A DNA stretch of 64,000 bases from Allocoprobacillus sp002160865 (GTDB lineage Bacteria > Bacillota_I > Bacilli_A > Erysipelotrichales > Coprobacillaceae), in the NCBI RefSeq assembly GCF_042850985.1, contig NZ_AP031415.1, forward strand, positions 496,001-560,000, given 5' to 3'. The position numbers were made by a program, and so were the translations under genes. The notes under the pieces were generated by a model. That model saw only the letters and a list, made by a program, of their open reading frames with translations, was not told where the DNA came from and ran no database searches. Shown here one piece after another: positions 25,102-33,921 of the stretch. The stretch's first letter is position 1. Every line of letters starts with the position of its first letter.

Positions 25102-26039
25102 TGGATGCAAAATTAAAAGATATTGAATTTCTACCTGATGACTTTGAGTTTGTTGGGGATAAACAGGATATTTCTATGGATGTTGTAGCTCCTGCAAAAC
25201 CTGCATGGCAAGAAGCTATTGAAATTTTTGCACAAAATAAAGGGGCTGTTATAGGACTAATTATGATTATTATAATTGTGATATTGGCAATCTTTGCACC
25301 AATGTTATCATCATGGAAATTTGATGATTTAAATACTTCTTTACAAAGTATTTCTCCCAATTTAGAACATTGGTTTGGAACGGATACTTTAGGAAGAGAT
25401 TTATGGGTACGTCTATGGACAGGGGCACGTATTTCATTGTTCATTGCGGTATGCGCAGTTTTTATTGATGTTATTGTAGGAACGACATATGGATTGATTT
25501 CTGGATATTTTGGTGGCATGGTTGATTCTGTTATGCAAAGAATTCAAGAAATTATTAACTCTATTCCAACATTAGTTGTTTTAACATTATTACTTATGGT
25601 TATGAAATCAAGTTTAACGACAATTGTCTTTGCTTTATCATTAACAGAATGGATTGGTATGAGTCGTATTGTCAGAGCTCAGGTATTAAAAGTGAAAGAG
25701 GAAGAATTTGTTTTGGCTTCACGTACTTTAGGCGCAAAAAGTTTCTTTATTATCTTTAAAGAAATATTACCTAATATTTATAGTCAGATGATTATTATGA
25801 TTATGATGTCTATTCCCAATGCTATTTTCTATGAAGCTTATTTATCATTTGTTGGTTTAGGTTTACCTGCACCGAATGCATCACTAGGAACATTAATTAA
25901 CGATGGATTTGAAAGCTTTCTTGTTTATCCATATATGATGTTAATACCTGCAGTTGTGTTATCTGTATTAATGTTAAGTTTCAATTTGTTTGGTGATGGA
26001 TTAAGAGATGCTTTAGATCCAACGATGAAGGAGATGTAG
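25098..26039 (+). CDS. oppC: Peptide ABC transporter permease, OppC type (locus 1)
   Basis: A 313-residue permease of the DppC/OppC type, with a cytoplasmic N-terminal extension, FGTDTLGRDLWVRLWTGARISL, YFGGMVDSVMQRIQEI and the EAA loop EEFVLASRTLGAKSFFIIFKEILP. It forms the heterodimeric pore with OppB. Two adjacent ATG codons (25098, 25101) follow AAGGAGGA; it overlaps the oppB stop. Confidence 0.93.
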   Translation: MMDAKLKDIEFLPDDFEFVGDKQDISMDVVAPAKPAWQEAIEIFAQNKGAVIGLIMIIIIVILAIFAPMLSSWKFDDLNTSLQSISPNLEHWFGTDTLGRDLWVRLWTGARISLFIAVCAVFIDVIVGTTYGLISGYFGGMVDSVMQRIQEIINSIPTLVVLTLLLMVMKSSLTTIVFALSLTEWIGMSRIVRAQVLKVKEEEFVLASRTLGAKSFFIIFKEILPNIYSQMIIMIMMSIPNAIFYEAYLSFVGLGLPAPNASLGTLINDGFESFLVYPYMMLIPAVVLSVLMLSFNLFGDGLRDALDPTMKEM

Positions 26040-26042
26040 TCT

Positions 26043-27131
26043 ATGGAAAGAGAAAGAATATTGAAAATTAGAGACTTGACTATATCTTTTAAAACGGGAA
26101 ATGGTAAAGTCAATGCGATTAGAGGGGTAAATTTTGATTTATATAAAGGTGAAACTGTTGCTATTGTTGGTGAATCCGGTTCGGGGAAATCTGTTACAAC
26201 AAAAGCAATTATGGGGATTTTAGCGAATAATGGAAGCATTGATTCAGGATCTATTGAATATACTTGGCATGATGAAAATACTGGGGAAGCCATTACAAAA
26301 GATATTGTACAGTTAAGTAAAAAAGAAATGCAAAAAGAAATTCGTGGTCGTAAGATAGCAATGGTTTTCCAAGATCCAATGACTTCTTTGAATCCAACAA
26401 TGACGATTGGAAAACAAATCATGGAACCAATGATGTTTCATTATGGAAAATCAAAAGAAGAGGCTTATCAAAAATCGGTAGAACTCCTTAAAGAAGTTGG
26501 AATTGCAGATGCTGAAAAAAGAATGAAAAACTATCCCCATCAATTATCTGGTGGGATGCGTCAAAGAATTGTCATTGCTATAGCGTTATCATGTGATCCT
26601 TATGTATTGATTTGCGATGAACCAACAACAGCATTGGATGTGACGATTCAAGCGAAGATTTTGGAGTTGATTCAAGAAATTCAAAAGAAAAAAGACTTAT
26701 CTGTTATTTATATTACACATGATTTAGGAGTTGTAGCAAAAGTTGCTGACTTTGTGAATGTTATGTATGCAGGTAAAATTGTAGAAACAGGAACAATCAA
26801 TGAAATTTTCTATGATCCTAAACATCCTTATACTTGGGGTTTATTATCATCTATGCCAGATTTAGATACAAATGATGATGAATTATATACTATACCAGGT
26901 ACTCCACCTAATTTAACACAGGAAATTAAAGGAGATGCTTTTGCCCCAAGAAATCAATATGCTTTAAATATTGATTTAAGAATAGATCCTCCTATGTTTG
27001 ACGTACCAGGTTCAAATACACATAAAGTAGCAAGTTGGTTAATGCATGAAAAAGCACCTAAAGTAGAAATGCCAGAATCTTTAAAGAAACGTATCGAGAA
27101 AATGAAAAAGGAGGGGTTAATAAATGATTAA
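26043..27131 (+). CDS. oppD: Peptide ABC transporter ATPase, OppD type (locus 1)
   Basis: A 362-residue ATPase: Walker A GESGSGKSVTTKAI, Q-loop MVFQDPMTSLNP, signature LSGGMRQRIVIA and Walker B YVLICDEPTTALD. The C-terminal oligopeptide-transporter extension follows, but it lacks the cysteine cluster seen in the locus 2 protein (CAFASRCEKC), having AFAPRNQYALN instead. It energises the OppBC pore together with OppF; the start overlaps by context with oppC three bases upstream. Confidence 0.94.
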   Translation: MERERILKIRDLTISFKTGNGKVNAIRGVNFDLYKGETVAIVGESGSGKSVTTKAIMGILANNGSIDSGSIEYTWHDENTGEAITKDIVQLSKKEMQKEIRGRKIAMVFQDPMTSLNPTMTIGKQIMEPMMFHYGKSKEEAYQKSVELLKEVGIADAEKRMKNYPHQLSGGMRQRIVIAIALSCDPYVLICDEPTTALDVTIQAKILELIQEIQKKKDLSVIYITHDLGVVAKVADFVNVMYAGKIVETGTINEIFYDPKHPYTWGLLSSMPDLDTNDDELYTIPGTPPNLTQEIKGDAFAPRNQYALNIDLRIDPPMFDVPGSNTHKVASWLMHEKAPKVEMPESLKKRIEKMKKEGLIND

Positions 27132-28068
27132 TCAAGAACCAATCCTTGTTGTAAAAGATTTAAAACAACATTTTAAAATCAATCGTAATTTTACCGTAAA
27201 AGCAGTTGATGGAATTTCTTTTGAAATTAATCCGGGAGAAACTTATGGACTTGTTGGAGAATCAGGTTCTGGAAAATCAACAACAGGGAGAAGTATTATC
27301 CGTTTATATAAACCAACTTCTGGAAGTATTGTTTTTAATGGAAAAGATATTTCAGGAAAAATGGATAAAGAAACATTATCTGATTTAAGAACAAATATGC
27401 AAATGATATTTCAAGATCCTATGGCATGTTTAAATCCACGTAGAAAAGTTTTAGATATAATAGCTGAAGGATTAGATATTCATCACGCATACCAGACAAC
27501 GGAAGAAAGAAACGAAAAAGTTTATCAGATTTTAGAACTTGTTGGTTTGTCAAGAGAGCATGCATCTCGATATCCTCATCAATTTTCTGGTGGACAAAGA
27601 CAGCGTATTGGAATTGCTAGAGCATTAATTATGAATCCAAGTTTGATTATTGCTGATGAAGCAATTTCAGCTTTAGATGTATCTATTCAAGCACAAGTTG
27701 TTAATTTGATGAAGAAGATACAAAAACAGACAAACATTGCTTATTTGTTTATTGCACATGATTTGTCTATGGTTAAGTATATTAGCAATCGAATTGGTGT
27801 TCTTCATTTGGGGCATCTTGTGGAAACAGGAACCTCTGAAGAAATCTTTAATCATCCATTGCATCCGTATACAAAATCGTTGTTATCAGCAATCCCTCAT
27901 CCAAATCCAGACGTTGAAAAAAATAGAGTTTCATTGACATATAATTATGAAGAAAGTGGACTTAACTATGAAGCTGGTAAACAACATAAGATTACGGATA
28001 CACATTATGTTTTAGCAACAGATGAAGAATTGAAAGATTTCTTAAAACACCAAAATGATTTGTTCTAA
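27124..28068 (+). CDS. oppF: Peptide ABC transporter ATPase, OppF type (locus 1)
   Basis: A 314-residue ATPase with Walker A GLVGESGSGKSTTGR, Q-loop MIFQDPMACLNPR, signature FSGGQRQRIGIARAL and Walker B LIIADEAISALDVS (Glu-Ala instead of the usual Glu-Pro). The C-terminal part after the HPYTKSLLSAIP segment is divergent and lacks the usual cysteines. Overlaps oppD by 8 bases; AAGGAGG at 27108-27114. The terminator at 28076 ends the operon. Confidence 0.93.
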   Translation: MINQEPILVVKDLKQHFKINRNFTVKAVDGISFEINPGETYGLVGESGSGKSTTGRSIIRLYKPTSGSIVFNGKDISGKMDKETLSDLRTNMQMIFQDPMACLNPRRKVLDIIAEGLDIHHAYQTTEERNEKVYQILELVGLSREHASRYPHQFSGGQRQRIGIARALIMNPSLIIADEAISALDVSIQAQVVNLMKKIQKQTNIAYLFIAHDLSMVKYISNRIGVLHLGHLVETGTSEEIFNHPLHPYTKSLLSAIPHPNPDVEKNRVSLTYNYEESGLNYEAGKQHKITDTHYVLATDEELKDFLKHQNDLF

Positions 28069-28075
28069 TATAAAT

Positions 28076-28100
28076 AAATCTCTCATTTTTGAGAGATTTT
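28076..28100 (+). terminator. Terminator of opp locus 1
   Basis: AAATCTCTCA (28076-28085), loop TTTT, TGAGAGATTT (28090-28099), then a TTATTATA tail. Confidence 0.85.
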
Positions 28101-28111
28101 ATTATATATAA

Positions 28112-28142
28112 AAACCCAATCATGCAATGCATCATTGGGTTT
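28112..28142 (-). terminator. Terminator of the perR-rubrerythrin operon
   Basis: On the minus strand AAACCCAAT and ATTGGGTTT form a stem, the latter followed by TTTATAT. It lies six bases past the rubrerythrin stop. Confidence 0.75.
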
Positions 28143-28147
28143 CAATA

Positions 28148-28738
28148 TTATCCTTTAAAGAAAGTATATGCTTCAAAATGAGCTTGTGGATGATCGCAAG
28201 CAGGACATCTTTCAGGAGCTTCAGTTCCTTCATAAATAAATCCACAGTTATTACATTTCCACATAACAGCTTCGTCTTTTTTGAAGACTGTTCCATTTTC
28301 TAAGTTTTCTAATAATTTTAAGTATCTAGCTTCATGCATTTTTTCAGCAACAGCAATGCTTCTACAAACATTAGCAATTTCAGGGAAACCTTCTTCATCA
28401 GCAATTTTTGCAAATTCTGGATACATATCAGTCCATTCTTCATTTTCTCCAGCAGCGGCAGCTTTTAAACATTCGGCAGTTGTTCCAAGCATGATTGGGA
28501 AATCACCTTCAACATGTAAAGCTTCACCTTTTAATTCAGCATTTAATAGTTTCATTAATCTTTTTGCATGTTCTTTTTCTTGATTAGCTGTTTCTTCAAA
28601 AATATTAGCAATTTGTACGTATCCTTCTTTTTTAGCGATTGAAGAATAATAAGTGTAACGATTTCTTGCTTGAGATTCTCCAGCAAAAGCATGTAATAAG
28701 TTGTTAGCAGTTTTTGTTCCTTTTAATGTAGGCATCAT
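28148..28738 (-). CDS. Rubrerythrin
   Basis: A 196-residue protein: four-helix diiron domain (residues 10-150) with Glu-rich FAGESQARNRY and ETANQEKEHAKRL, then a rubredoxin domain with the iron cysteines in CNNCGFIYEG and CPACDHPQA. It reduces hydrogen peroxide using electrons from reduced rubredoxin/NADH systems and protects anaerobes from oxygen. The start is one of two adjacent ATG codons behind AAGGAGGG. It follows perR by 13 bases, so PerR most likely controls it. Confidence 0.95.
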   Translation of the reverse strand: MMPTLKGTKTANNLLHAFAGESQARNRYTYYSSIAKKEGYVQIANIFEETANQEKEHAKRLMKLLNAELKGEALHVEGDFPIMLGTTAECLKAAAAGENEEWTDMYPEFAKIADEEGFPEIANVCRSIAVAEKMHEARYLKLLENLENGTVFKKDEAVMWKCNNCGFIYEGTEAPERCPACDHPQAHFEAYTFFKG

Positions 28739-28751
28739 GATGCCCTCCTTC

Positions 28752-29156
28752 CTATGATTTTTGTTTTAAACAATGTAAACATGTTCCATGAAAAAGAATT
28801 TGTGCACTCTCAACAACATGTTCAGATTGTTCATTGACCTTATTAATAAGTTCTTCAAGTATTGCTGGTTGACAAACAATATCTTGAATTGATCCACATT
28901 GTTTACAAATCATATGAAAATGTGAATCCATACGTGCATCAAAACGAATCACTCCATCACCAATATCTAAGCGTGTAATTCTATGATGATCGGCCAGTAA
29001 ATTCAAATTACGATAAACTGTTCCTAAACTAATGTCTGGAAGTAATTGTTTGACTTTTGTATAAATATCATCAACACAGGGATGGGTACAATCATTTTTT
29101 AAAACATCATAAATTGTTTCCCTTTGTTTAGAATATCTTAATTTTGTTTCAGACAT
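28752..29156 (-). CDS. perR: Fur family peroxide regulator PerR
   Basis: A 134-residue Fur-family repressor. Residues 1-80 are the winged helix (SLGTVYRNLNLLADHHRITRLD). Metal ligands include HPCVDDIY and FDARMDSHFHMICKQCG, and the structural zinc is held by CKQC and CLHC pairs. The Asp in the FDARMD segment favours PerR over Fur or Zur. PerR derepresses by metal-catalysed histidine oxidation in peroxide. Operon with rubrerythrin; a PerR-box-like site covers its promoter. Confidence 0.9.
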   Translation of the reverse strand: MSETKLRYSKQRETIYDVLKNDCTHPCVDDIYTKVKQLLPDISLGTVYRNLNLLADHHRITRLDIGDGVIRFDARMDSHFHMICKQCGSIQDIVCQPAILEELINKVNEQSEHVVESAQILFHGTCLHCLKQKS

Positions 29157-29181
29157 ACGCTCAACCCCTTATTAATAATGG

Positions 29182-29217
29182 TTACTATTATTATAGCATA
29201 CATCTTTATATTGTCAA
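29182..29217 (-). promoter_or_regulatory. perR promoter with overlapping Per box
   Basis: On the minus strand: TTGACA (29217-29212), 16 bp, TATAAT (29195-29190). The 15-mer CTATAATAATAGTAA (29196-29182) matches the PerR consensus TTATAATnATTATAA at most positions and overlaps the -10 box, so autorepression is expected. Confidence 0.75.
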
Positions 29218-30123
29218 ATATTGTAAACCTAAACAAATAAAAAATGAACATACACCATGCAATAATCGTGATATGACATATGATTTAAATGAATAAGGAA
29301 TACCATCTAATATATTATCAACTTGCATTAAAACAGATAATCCCGAAAACGATAAATAAAAACTGACAAAAGGATAAACTAAAAAATGTTGATATTGTAA
29401 AAGTTGAATGGAACCAGAACTAAACTCTAAAAATCCTTTTATAATACTTAATAAAAATGGATCATGAATAATGGCTTGAAGACTATAACCAACAAATTGA
29501 AAGACAAGCATATAACCTAAAATAAAAATAAAAGCAGTTAAAGAAGTCGTGATGCTTTTTTTTAACGCTTCAACAAAGCGTATATGAGGATGGATAATAG
29601 GAGTTAAACTTTGTTGAAAAGACATCCATTGATAATCATGATGATAGAAAAGTGCTTTGATAATGCTAGGAAGAATATGACTGAAATAAATCATCAAAGC
29701 GATAGGAAAAGGAAGTTTTAAAGAAACAAAGATAAAACTTAATGATGAAAAAGAGGCAATGGAAAGAAGATGCTGAAGTTGAGAAATATTGATATATCCT
29801 AGTTCATAAGATTCCTTTAACATTTTCGCGTTGGTTGGATAACCACAAAAAAATGACATAAAATATAAAGAGGACATATGAGGTGTTAGGTGAAAGAGGG
29901 GAGAAAAGAGAAATTGGATAAAATAACTGATGAGTTGAAAGATTCCTAAGGATAAACATAAAGAAATGAGAATCATAAAGGGTAATAAAGAAGGTAATAA
30001 ATTGGTGAGGACTATTTGAATGACTTGAGAAGATATTTTAACAATTTGAAACATATTAAAAAAAGAAAAAAGAGTTGTAAAAAGAACAAGGCAAAGTGTA
30101 AAATAATAATTAGCTTTTTTCAT
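29206..30123 (-). CDS. YlbJ-like integral membrane protein (nucleoside-recognition/Gate type)
   Basis: A 305-residue hydrophobic protein with about eight membrane segments. SLLPFMILISLCLSLGI and FFCGYPTNAKMLKESYELGYI resemble the Gate-domain proteins related to the sporulation protein YlbJ, though those are nearer 400 residues, so this copy is short. GGAG precedes the start. Its 3' end runs into the perR promoter (overlap of about 12 bases), so the -35 box of perR lies inside its last codons. Role unknown; the ylbJ assignment is tentative. Confidence 0.65.
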   Translation of the reverse strand: MKKANYYFTLCLVLFTTLFSFFNMFQIVKISSQVIQIVLTNLLPSLLPFMILISLCLSLGIFQLISYFIQFLFSPLFHLTPHMSSLYFMSFFCGYPTNAKMLKESYELGYINISQLQHLLSIASFSSLSFIFVSLKLPFPIALMIYFSHILPSIIKALFYHHDYQWMSFQQSLTPIIHPHIRFVEALKKSITTSLTAFIFILGYMLVFQFVGYSLQAIIHDPFLLSIIKGFLEFSSGSIQLLQYQHFLVYPFVSFYLSFSGLSVLMQVDNILDGIPYSFKSYVISRLLHGVCSFFICLGLQYLTI

Positions 30124-30154
30124 AAAGACTCCTTATTGAAAGTGGTGAATACAT

Positions 30155-31375
30155 ATGAAAGGAATATTAGTCGGTGTCAAATATCCTCAAATGACTTATG
30201 ATTTTGAGGTTTCTATGCAGGAATTAGAACAGTTAGCTTTTGCTTGTGATATAGAAGTGAAGACAGTTGTTATTCAAAATTTAGAAGTGATTTCTCCTAA
30301 ATATTATATTGGAAAAGGAAAAGTCATGGACATTGGGGAACTTTTAGAAACGGATGATATTGTTATCTTCAATGAAGAATTAACACCTTTACAAATGAAA
30401 AATCTAACAGATATCTGGCAGGTTGAAGTGACGGATCGCAGTGATTTGATATTACGTATATTTGCTTTAAGAGCTAAAACAAAAGAAGCCAAGTTACAGG
30501 TAGAAATGGCAAGGCTAGAATATACCTTACCAAGACTGGCAGGAATGAAACAGCACCTTTATTCACAACAGGGAGGAATGGGATTTCGTGGTGCTGGGGA
30601 AAAGCAGATTGAATTGGATCGTCGTCGTATTCGTCGTCAATTGACACAGGCCAAAAAAGAATTGGAAGCTATTGAAAAACAACGTCAAACACAAAGACAG
30701 TTAAGAAAACATCATCAAGAAAAGGTTGTTTGCCTTGTTGGTTATACTAATAGTGGAAAATCGTCTTTATTAAATCATTTTACAAAGAAAAAAGTAGACG
30801 CTAAGGATATGCTTTTTGCTTCGCTTCAAACAGCATCAAGACGAATTTATTTTAAAAAACATCATTTGATTATGAATGATACAGTAGGTTTTATACATCA
30901 ATTGCCTCATTCTTTTGTACAGGCCTTTCGTTCTACATTGGAAGAAGTCAAAGATGCAGATTTACTTTTACATATCATTGATGTTTCTTCACCATATTAT
31001 CATAATCAAATAGAAACAACCTTATCAGTATTAAAAGACATTGGTGCTCATCATATTCCTATGATTTATGTGTATAATAAAATAGATTTACTTCCTCAAT
31101 TACCCATCTTTGAACAAGAAAACAGTATCGGAATATCAGTCAAAGAAAACTTATATTTCAACGAATTAGAAGATATGATTATTCATACTCTCTTTAAAGA
31201 TTATGAATTAATACATGTATATATTCCCTATGAACAAGGTGATATTTTTAGTGATATTGAATATCAATATGAGATTGTTCAATTAGAATATTTAGACAAC
31301 GGCATTGATGTGAGTTTCTATGTGAATCAGGCTCATAAATCACGTTATCTTCCTTTTATAAAAACTGACGGTTAA
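30155..31375 (+). CDS. hflX: GTPase HflX
   Basis: A 406-residue ribosome-associated GTPase. The N-terminal HflX domain includes YYIGKGKVMDIGELL and FNEELTPLQMKNL; the middle coiled coil has GAGEKQIELDRRRIRRQL. The G domain has G1 GYTNSGKSSLLN near residue 196, G3 DTVGFIHQLPHSFVQAFRST and G4 YNKIDLL. HflX splits stalled or 100S ribosomes under stress. The start codon follows a weak AAAGTGGTG. Divergent from the YlbJ-like gene. Confidence 0.95.
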   Translation: MKGILVGVKYPQMTYDFEVSMQELEQLAFACDIEVKTVVIQNLEVISPKYYIGKGKVMDIGELLETDDIVIFNEELTPLQMKNLTDIWQVEVTDRSDLILRIFALRAKTKEAKLQVEMARLEYTLPRLAGMKQHLYSQQGGMGFRGAGEKQIELDRRRIRRQLTQAKKELEAIEKQRQTQRQLRKHHQEKVVCLVGYTNSGKSSLLNHFTKKKVDAKDMLFASLQTASRRIYFKKHHLIMNDTVGFIHQLPHSFVQAFRSTLEEVKDADLLLHIIDVSSPYYHNQIETTLSVLKDIGAHHIPMIYVYNKIDLLPQLPIFEQENSIGISVKENLYFNELEDMIIHTLFKDYELIHVYIPYEQGDIFSDIEYQYEIVQLEYLDNGIDVSFYVNQAHKSRYLPFIKTDG

Positions 31376-31387
31376 TCCGTCAGTTTT
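31361..31387. terminator. Bidirectional terminator after hflX and the sulfotransferase gene
   Basis: AAAACTGACGG (31361-31371) and CCGTCAGTTTT (31377-31387) form a perfect 11-bp stem with a five-base loop between convergent genes. Confidence 0.85.
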
Positions 31388-32978
31388 CATCTTGAAACCA
31401 GAAATGATTATAAGTATATTTAAAGACACGATACCACCAAGTATCACCTGTTCCTTTGATTGTTTGTATGATATTGTTTTGATCGTCTAATTCCACTGTT
31501 TCAAAAGCACTGCCACTATCAATAATTTTATGATTTTCATGTTCCTGTACAGAACTCACATAACCAGAATAAGTGACAGGAATACTTTCAACTAATTCAA
31601 ATGTTCTTTCATTTTCATCAATGAGATATTTATAGTAGTATGATTGTTTACCTTTATTCCCTTCTCCTGTATCATGATAATAAGGATCATTTTTATAGTC
31701 ATAATCACGTGTCGTAGAAATCGTGTTATTATTGTTGTAGAAGTACAAATAATATTGTCCATCAGCAAGTTTGTCATCTTGTTGATAAGTCACACAATGT
31801 TGACCCGCATTTAAAGAAAAATCACCGATTTGTGTTAAAAGGAATTCATCATAGCCACTTTCCTGCCAAAAAAGAGGAGAACCAATCATATAGTCTACAG
31901 TGGGAGAATCATAAATAGAATTGATTTTAATGATTGTTGATGTTTCTCTTGAACTGATGATTAAACTGTCTTTATCGACCAGCTGCAGGGCATTAATATG
32001 CATCCAGTCCAGAGCTTCATCTTGTGATGAATCTAAATTCTGACGATAGTTGATAAAGAGTTCTTCAAGATCAATAACTTTTTTGATTTCATGTGTTTCT
32101 TTATCAATACTGATGATTTTATCTTCTTCAGTATCTGTATTGCTTTGTGTTGCTAGAACAAGAAAATCATTGTTTGAACCATTAATATAATCATGATGTA
32201 AACGATAATGCCCTGTATCATAGAACTGTGTGATTTGTCCCAGTCTGTTCATTCCAGCTAAAAGTGAAGATGAAACACTATAATACATTGCATCATCATC
32301 AAAGAGTAAACGATGAGCACGATAGGAAATGATAGGAATTTCACTTCGAATGACACCATTATTATCATATAAGAAAATATAATCAATATCATCATCGTTT
32401 TCACTTGTATCATTGCCTAGAACTGTATAAAGACCGTTGCTAAGTTGCTGTGTGCTGTTTCCTTTTTCAATGGAAACATAGGCATTTTCATTACCACTTA
32501 ATAATGCAGGAGCATCATAAGTCCATTGATGACTGGCAATAATGTCACCATCTTGATTAGTGGCAGTGAGTGTTAATATATTTTTTTGATTAGGGACAAT
32601 ACCAATTAATTGATATTCATGTTCGGTTGTATAATCGCCATACAGTTCACGAGAAAAATCTTCTAATCCATCTACATGAACTTGATAAGAAATAACGGCT
32701 GGTTCTTTTGTATAAAAATAAACATATAGACTAGTTGTATTTGTTTGAAAAGGATTTTCTAATATTAAAGGATCATTGAGTGTATAACTCTTATTTTTCA
32801 TAACATTAATATTGTCTTTGATTTGATTTTGATAGGTTGGGGTATAGACTTCTTGAATATGTGATAATAATTCACTGGAGTGTGTTTGTATATTATCTAA
32901 TCTTTGATAAATAAAAAAGGACGTGATAAGAATACAAATAAGAATTATTGTACATATAATGAGTTTTTTTCTATTCAT
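31380..32978 (-). CDS. Membrane-anchored arylsulfate sulfotransferase
   Basis: A roughly 532-residue protein with an N-terminal membrane anchor (residues 6-26) and an extracytoplasmic region of arylsulfotransferase (ASST) type: an N-terminal beta domain, then a six-bladed propeller including DWMHINALQLVDKDSLIISS, where the catalytic His is expected, and NAGQHCVTYQ. ASST moves sulfate from one phenolic sulfate to another phenol without PAPS. AAGGAGAG lies eight bases before the ATG at 32978 (another ATG at 32981). A 29-residue ORF overlaps its start. The role in gut phenol metabolism is inference. Confidence 0.82.
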   Translation of the reverse strand: MNRKKLIICTIILICILITSFFIYQRLDNIQTHSSELLSHIQEVYTPTYQNQIKDNINVMKNKSYTLNDPLILENPFQTNTTSLYVYFYTKEPAVISYQVHVDGLEDFSRELYGDYTTEHEYQLIGIVPNQKNILTLTATNQDGDIIASHQWTYDAPALLSGNENAYVSIEKGNSTQQLSNGLYTVLGNDTSENDDDIDYIFLYDNNGVIRSEIPIISYRAHRLLFDDDAMYYSVSSSLLAGMNRLGQITQFYDTGHYRLHHDYINGSNNDFLVLATQSNTDTEEDKIISIDKETHEIKKVIDLEELFINYRQNLDSSQDEALDWMHINALQLVDKDSLIISSRETSTIIKINSIYDSPTVDYMIGSPLFWQESGYDEFLLTQIGDFSLNAGQHCVTYQQDDKLADGQYYLYFYNNNNTISTTRDYDYKNDPYYHDTGEGNKGKQSYYYKYLIDENERTFELVESIPVTYSGYVSSVQEHENHKIIDSGSAFETVELDDQNNIIQTIKGTGDTWWYRVFKYTYNHFWFQDEN

Positions 32979-33060
32979 CATATTCTCTCCTTACAATAAA
33001 GAAAATGATGTATCCTAATAAGAAAATAAATATAAAAATAAGTGGTATTATCTTTTTCAT
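32971..33060 (-). CDS. 29-residue membrane peptide upstream of the sulfotransferase
   Basis: ATG at 33060 behind a perfect AGGAGG encodes MKKIIPLIFIFIFLLGYIIF followed by FIVRREYDE: one membrane segment with a charged tail. Its stop overlaps the start of the sulfotransferase gene, whose ribosome-binding site lies within it, so it is well placed for translational coupling. Not recognised; could be an accessory subunit or a leader peptide. Confidence 0.65.
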   Translation of the reverse strand: MKKIIPLIFIFIFLLGYIIFFIVRREYDE

Positions 33061-33136
33061 AGTATCTCCTCCTTATTAAAAGTATAAGGATATAATAACG
33101 AAAAAGATTGGGATAAAATATGTAAATTGTGGAGAA

Positions 33137-33170
33137 TAAAAAAATCCAAGTTTTATGATTGAACTTGGAT
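33137..33170 (-). terminator. Terminator of the second IIB-like protein gene
   Basis: On the minus strand ATCCAAGTT (33170-33162) and AACTTGGAT (33152-33144) form a 9-bp stem followed by seven T. The stem begins inside the last codons of the gene. Confidence 0.85.
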
Positions 33171-33785
33171 ATTTTTTTGAATTGTTTGAATAATAGCACG
33201 ATAATTCTTTGTTGCAAAGAGTGTAGCATCAATACGATAAACAGGAATCTGATGTTTTGTGAATGCTAAAATATCAGGCTCTAAATGAGCAATTTGGGGA
33301 GCCAGATATAAAGCATCATAATCTTGGTAATGTTTATAGAGTTGATCTAAAGATAAGGATACAAGCTGAAAATGAATGTTTTCTAATTCACAGACTTGTT
33401 GCATTTCTTCGATAAAAACAGATGTTGATAATCCACCCGTACAACATAATGCAATTTTCCATTCTTTTTGCTGAGTATATTGAACCATCGTCTGATAAAA
33501 TTCTTTAAATAAATGGGTACATTGGGCTAAATCTGTCATTGTAAAATGTAAGTAAAAAATGAGTTTATCATCACTTAAACGTGAAATTTCTTCTTCTATA
33601 ATGTGATTATACCAGATTGTGATTTTCCCTTTGACTTTTACAGATTCAAAACAAATAATTTGATGTTTTTCATTGTCCGTTTCAACAAAACAGTGAATAT
33701 AGTCTTTTTGATATTGTTTTTGATGTGAGAGAATCCATCGAAAGAAAAGTTGATTATAAACAGAAAGATAGAATTCATTGAACAT
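33153..33785 (-). CDS. Second protein with C-terminal PTS IIB-like domain
   Basis: A 210-residue paralogue of the protein encoded at 16653. The N-terminal half shares the pattern IWYNHIIEEEIS...LIFYLHF...LFKEFYQTMV; the C-terminal half has the IIB-like loop IALCCTGGLSTSVFIEEMQ with the same double Cys, and HYQDYDALYLAPQIAHL. The ATG at 33785 with AGGTGA upstream is preferred to a GTG at 33794. It is monocistronic with its own terminator and is not next to any PTS gene, which argues for a regulatory or sensory role rather than a dedicated transport subunit. Confidence 0.72.
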   Translation of the reverse strand: MFNEFYLSVYNQLFFRWILSHQKQYQKDYIHCFVETDNEKHQIICFESVKVKGKITIWYNHIIEEEISRLSDDKLIFYLHFTMTDLAQCTHLFKEFYQTMVQYTQQKEWKIALCCTGGLSTSVFIEEMQQVCELENIHFQLVSLSLDQLYKHYQDYDALYLAPQIAHLEPDILAFTKHQIPVYRIDATLFATKNYRAIIQTIQKNIQVQS

Positions 33786-33921
33786 GCTAATCACCTACTG
33801 CTTTTATCATATACTATTTTGATGAAGATGGCTAGTTTTTACCGAAATTGAAAAGAAACGTTGTAAACAAACAGAACAACTTTGAAAAGTGACATAAATT
33901 ATAGAGAAAGGAGGGTGCTAT

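Noticed and set aside
24528..26422. Long minus-strand frames inside the opp genes
   Set aside because: They are antisense shadows of permease and ATPase genes that have clear family motifs on the plus strand.
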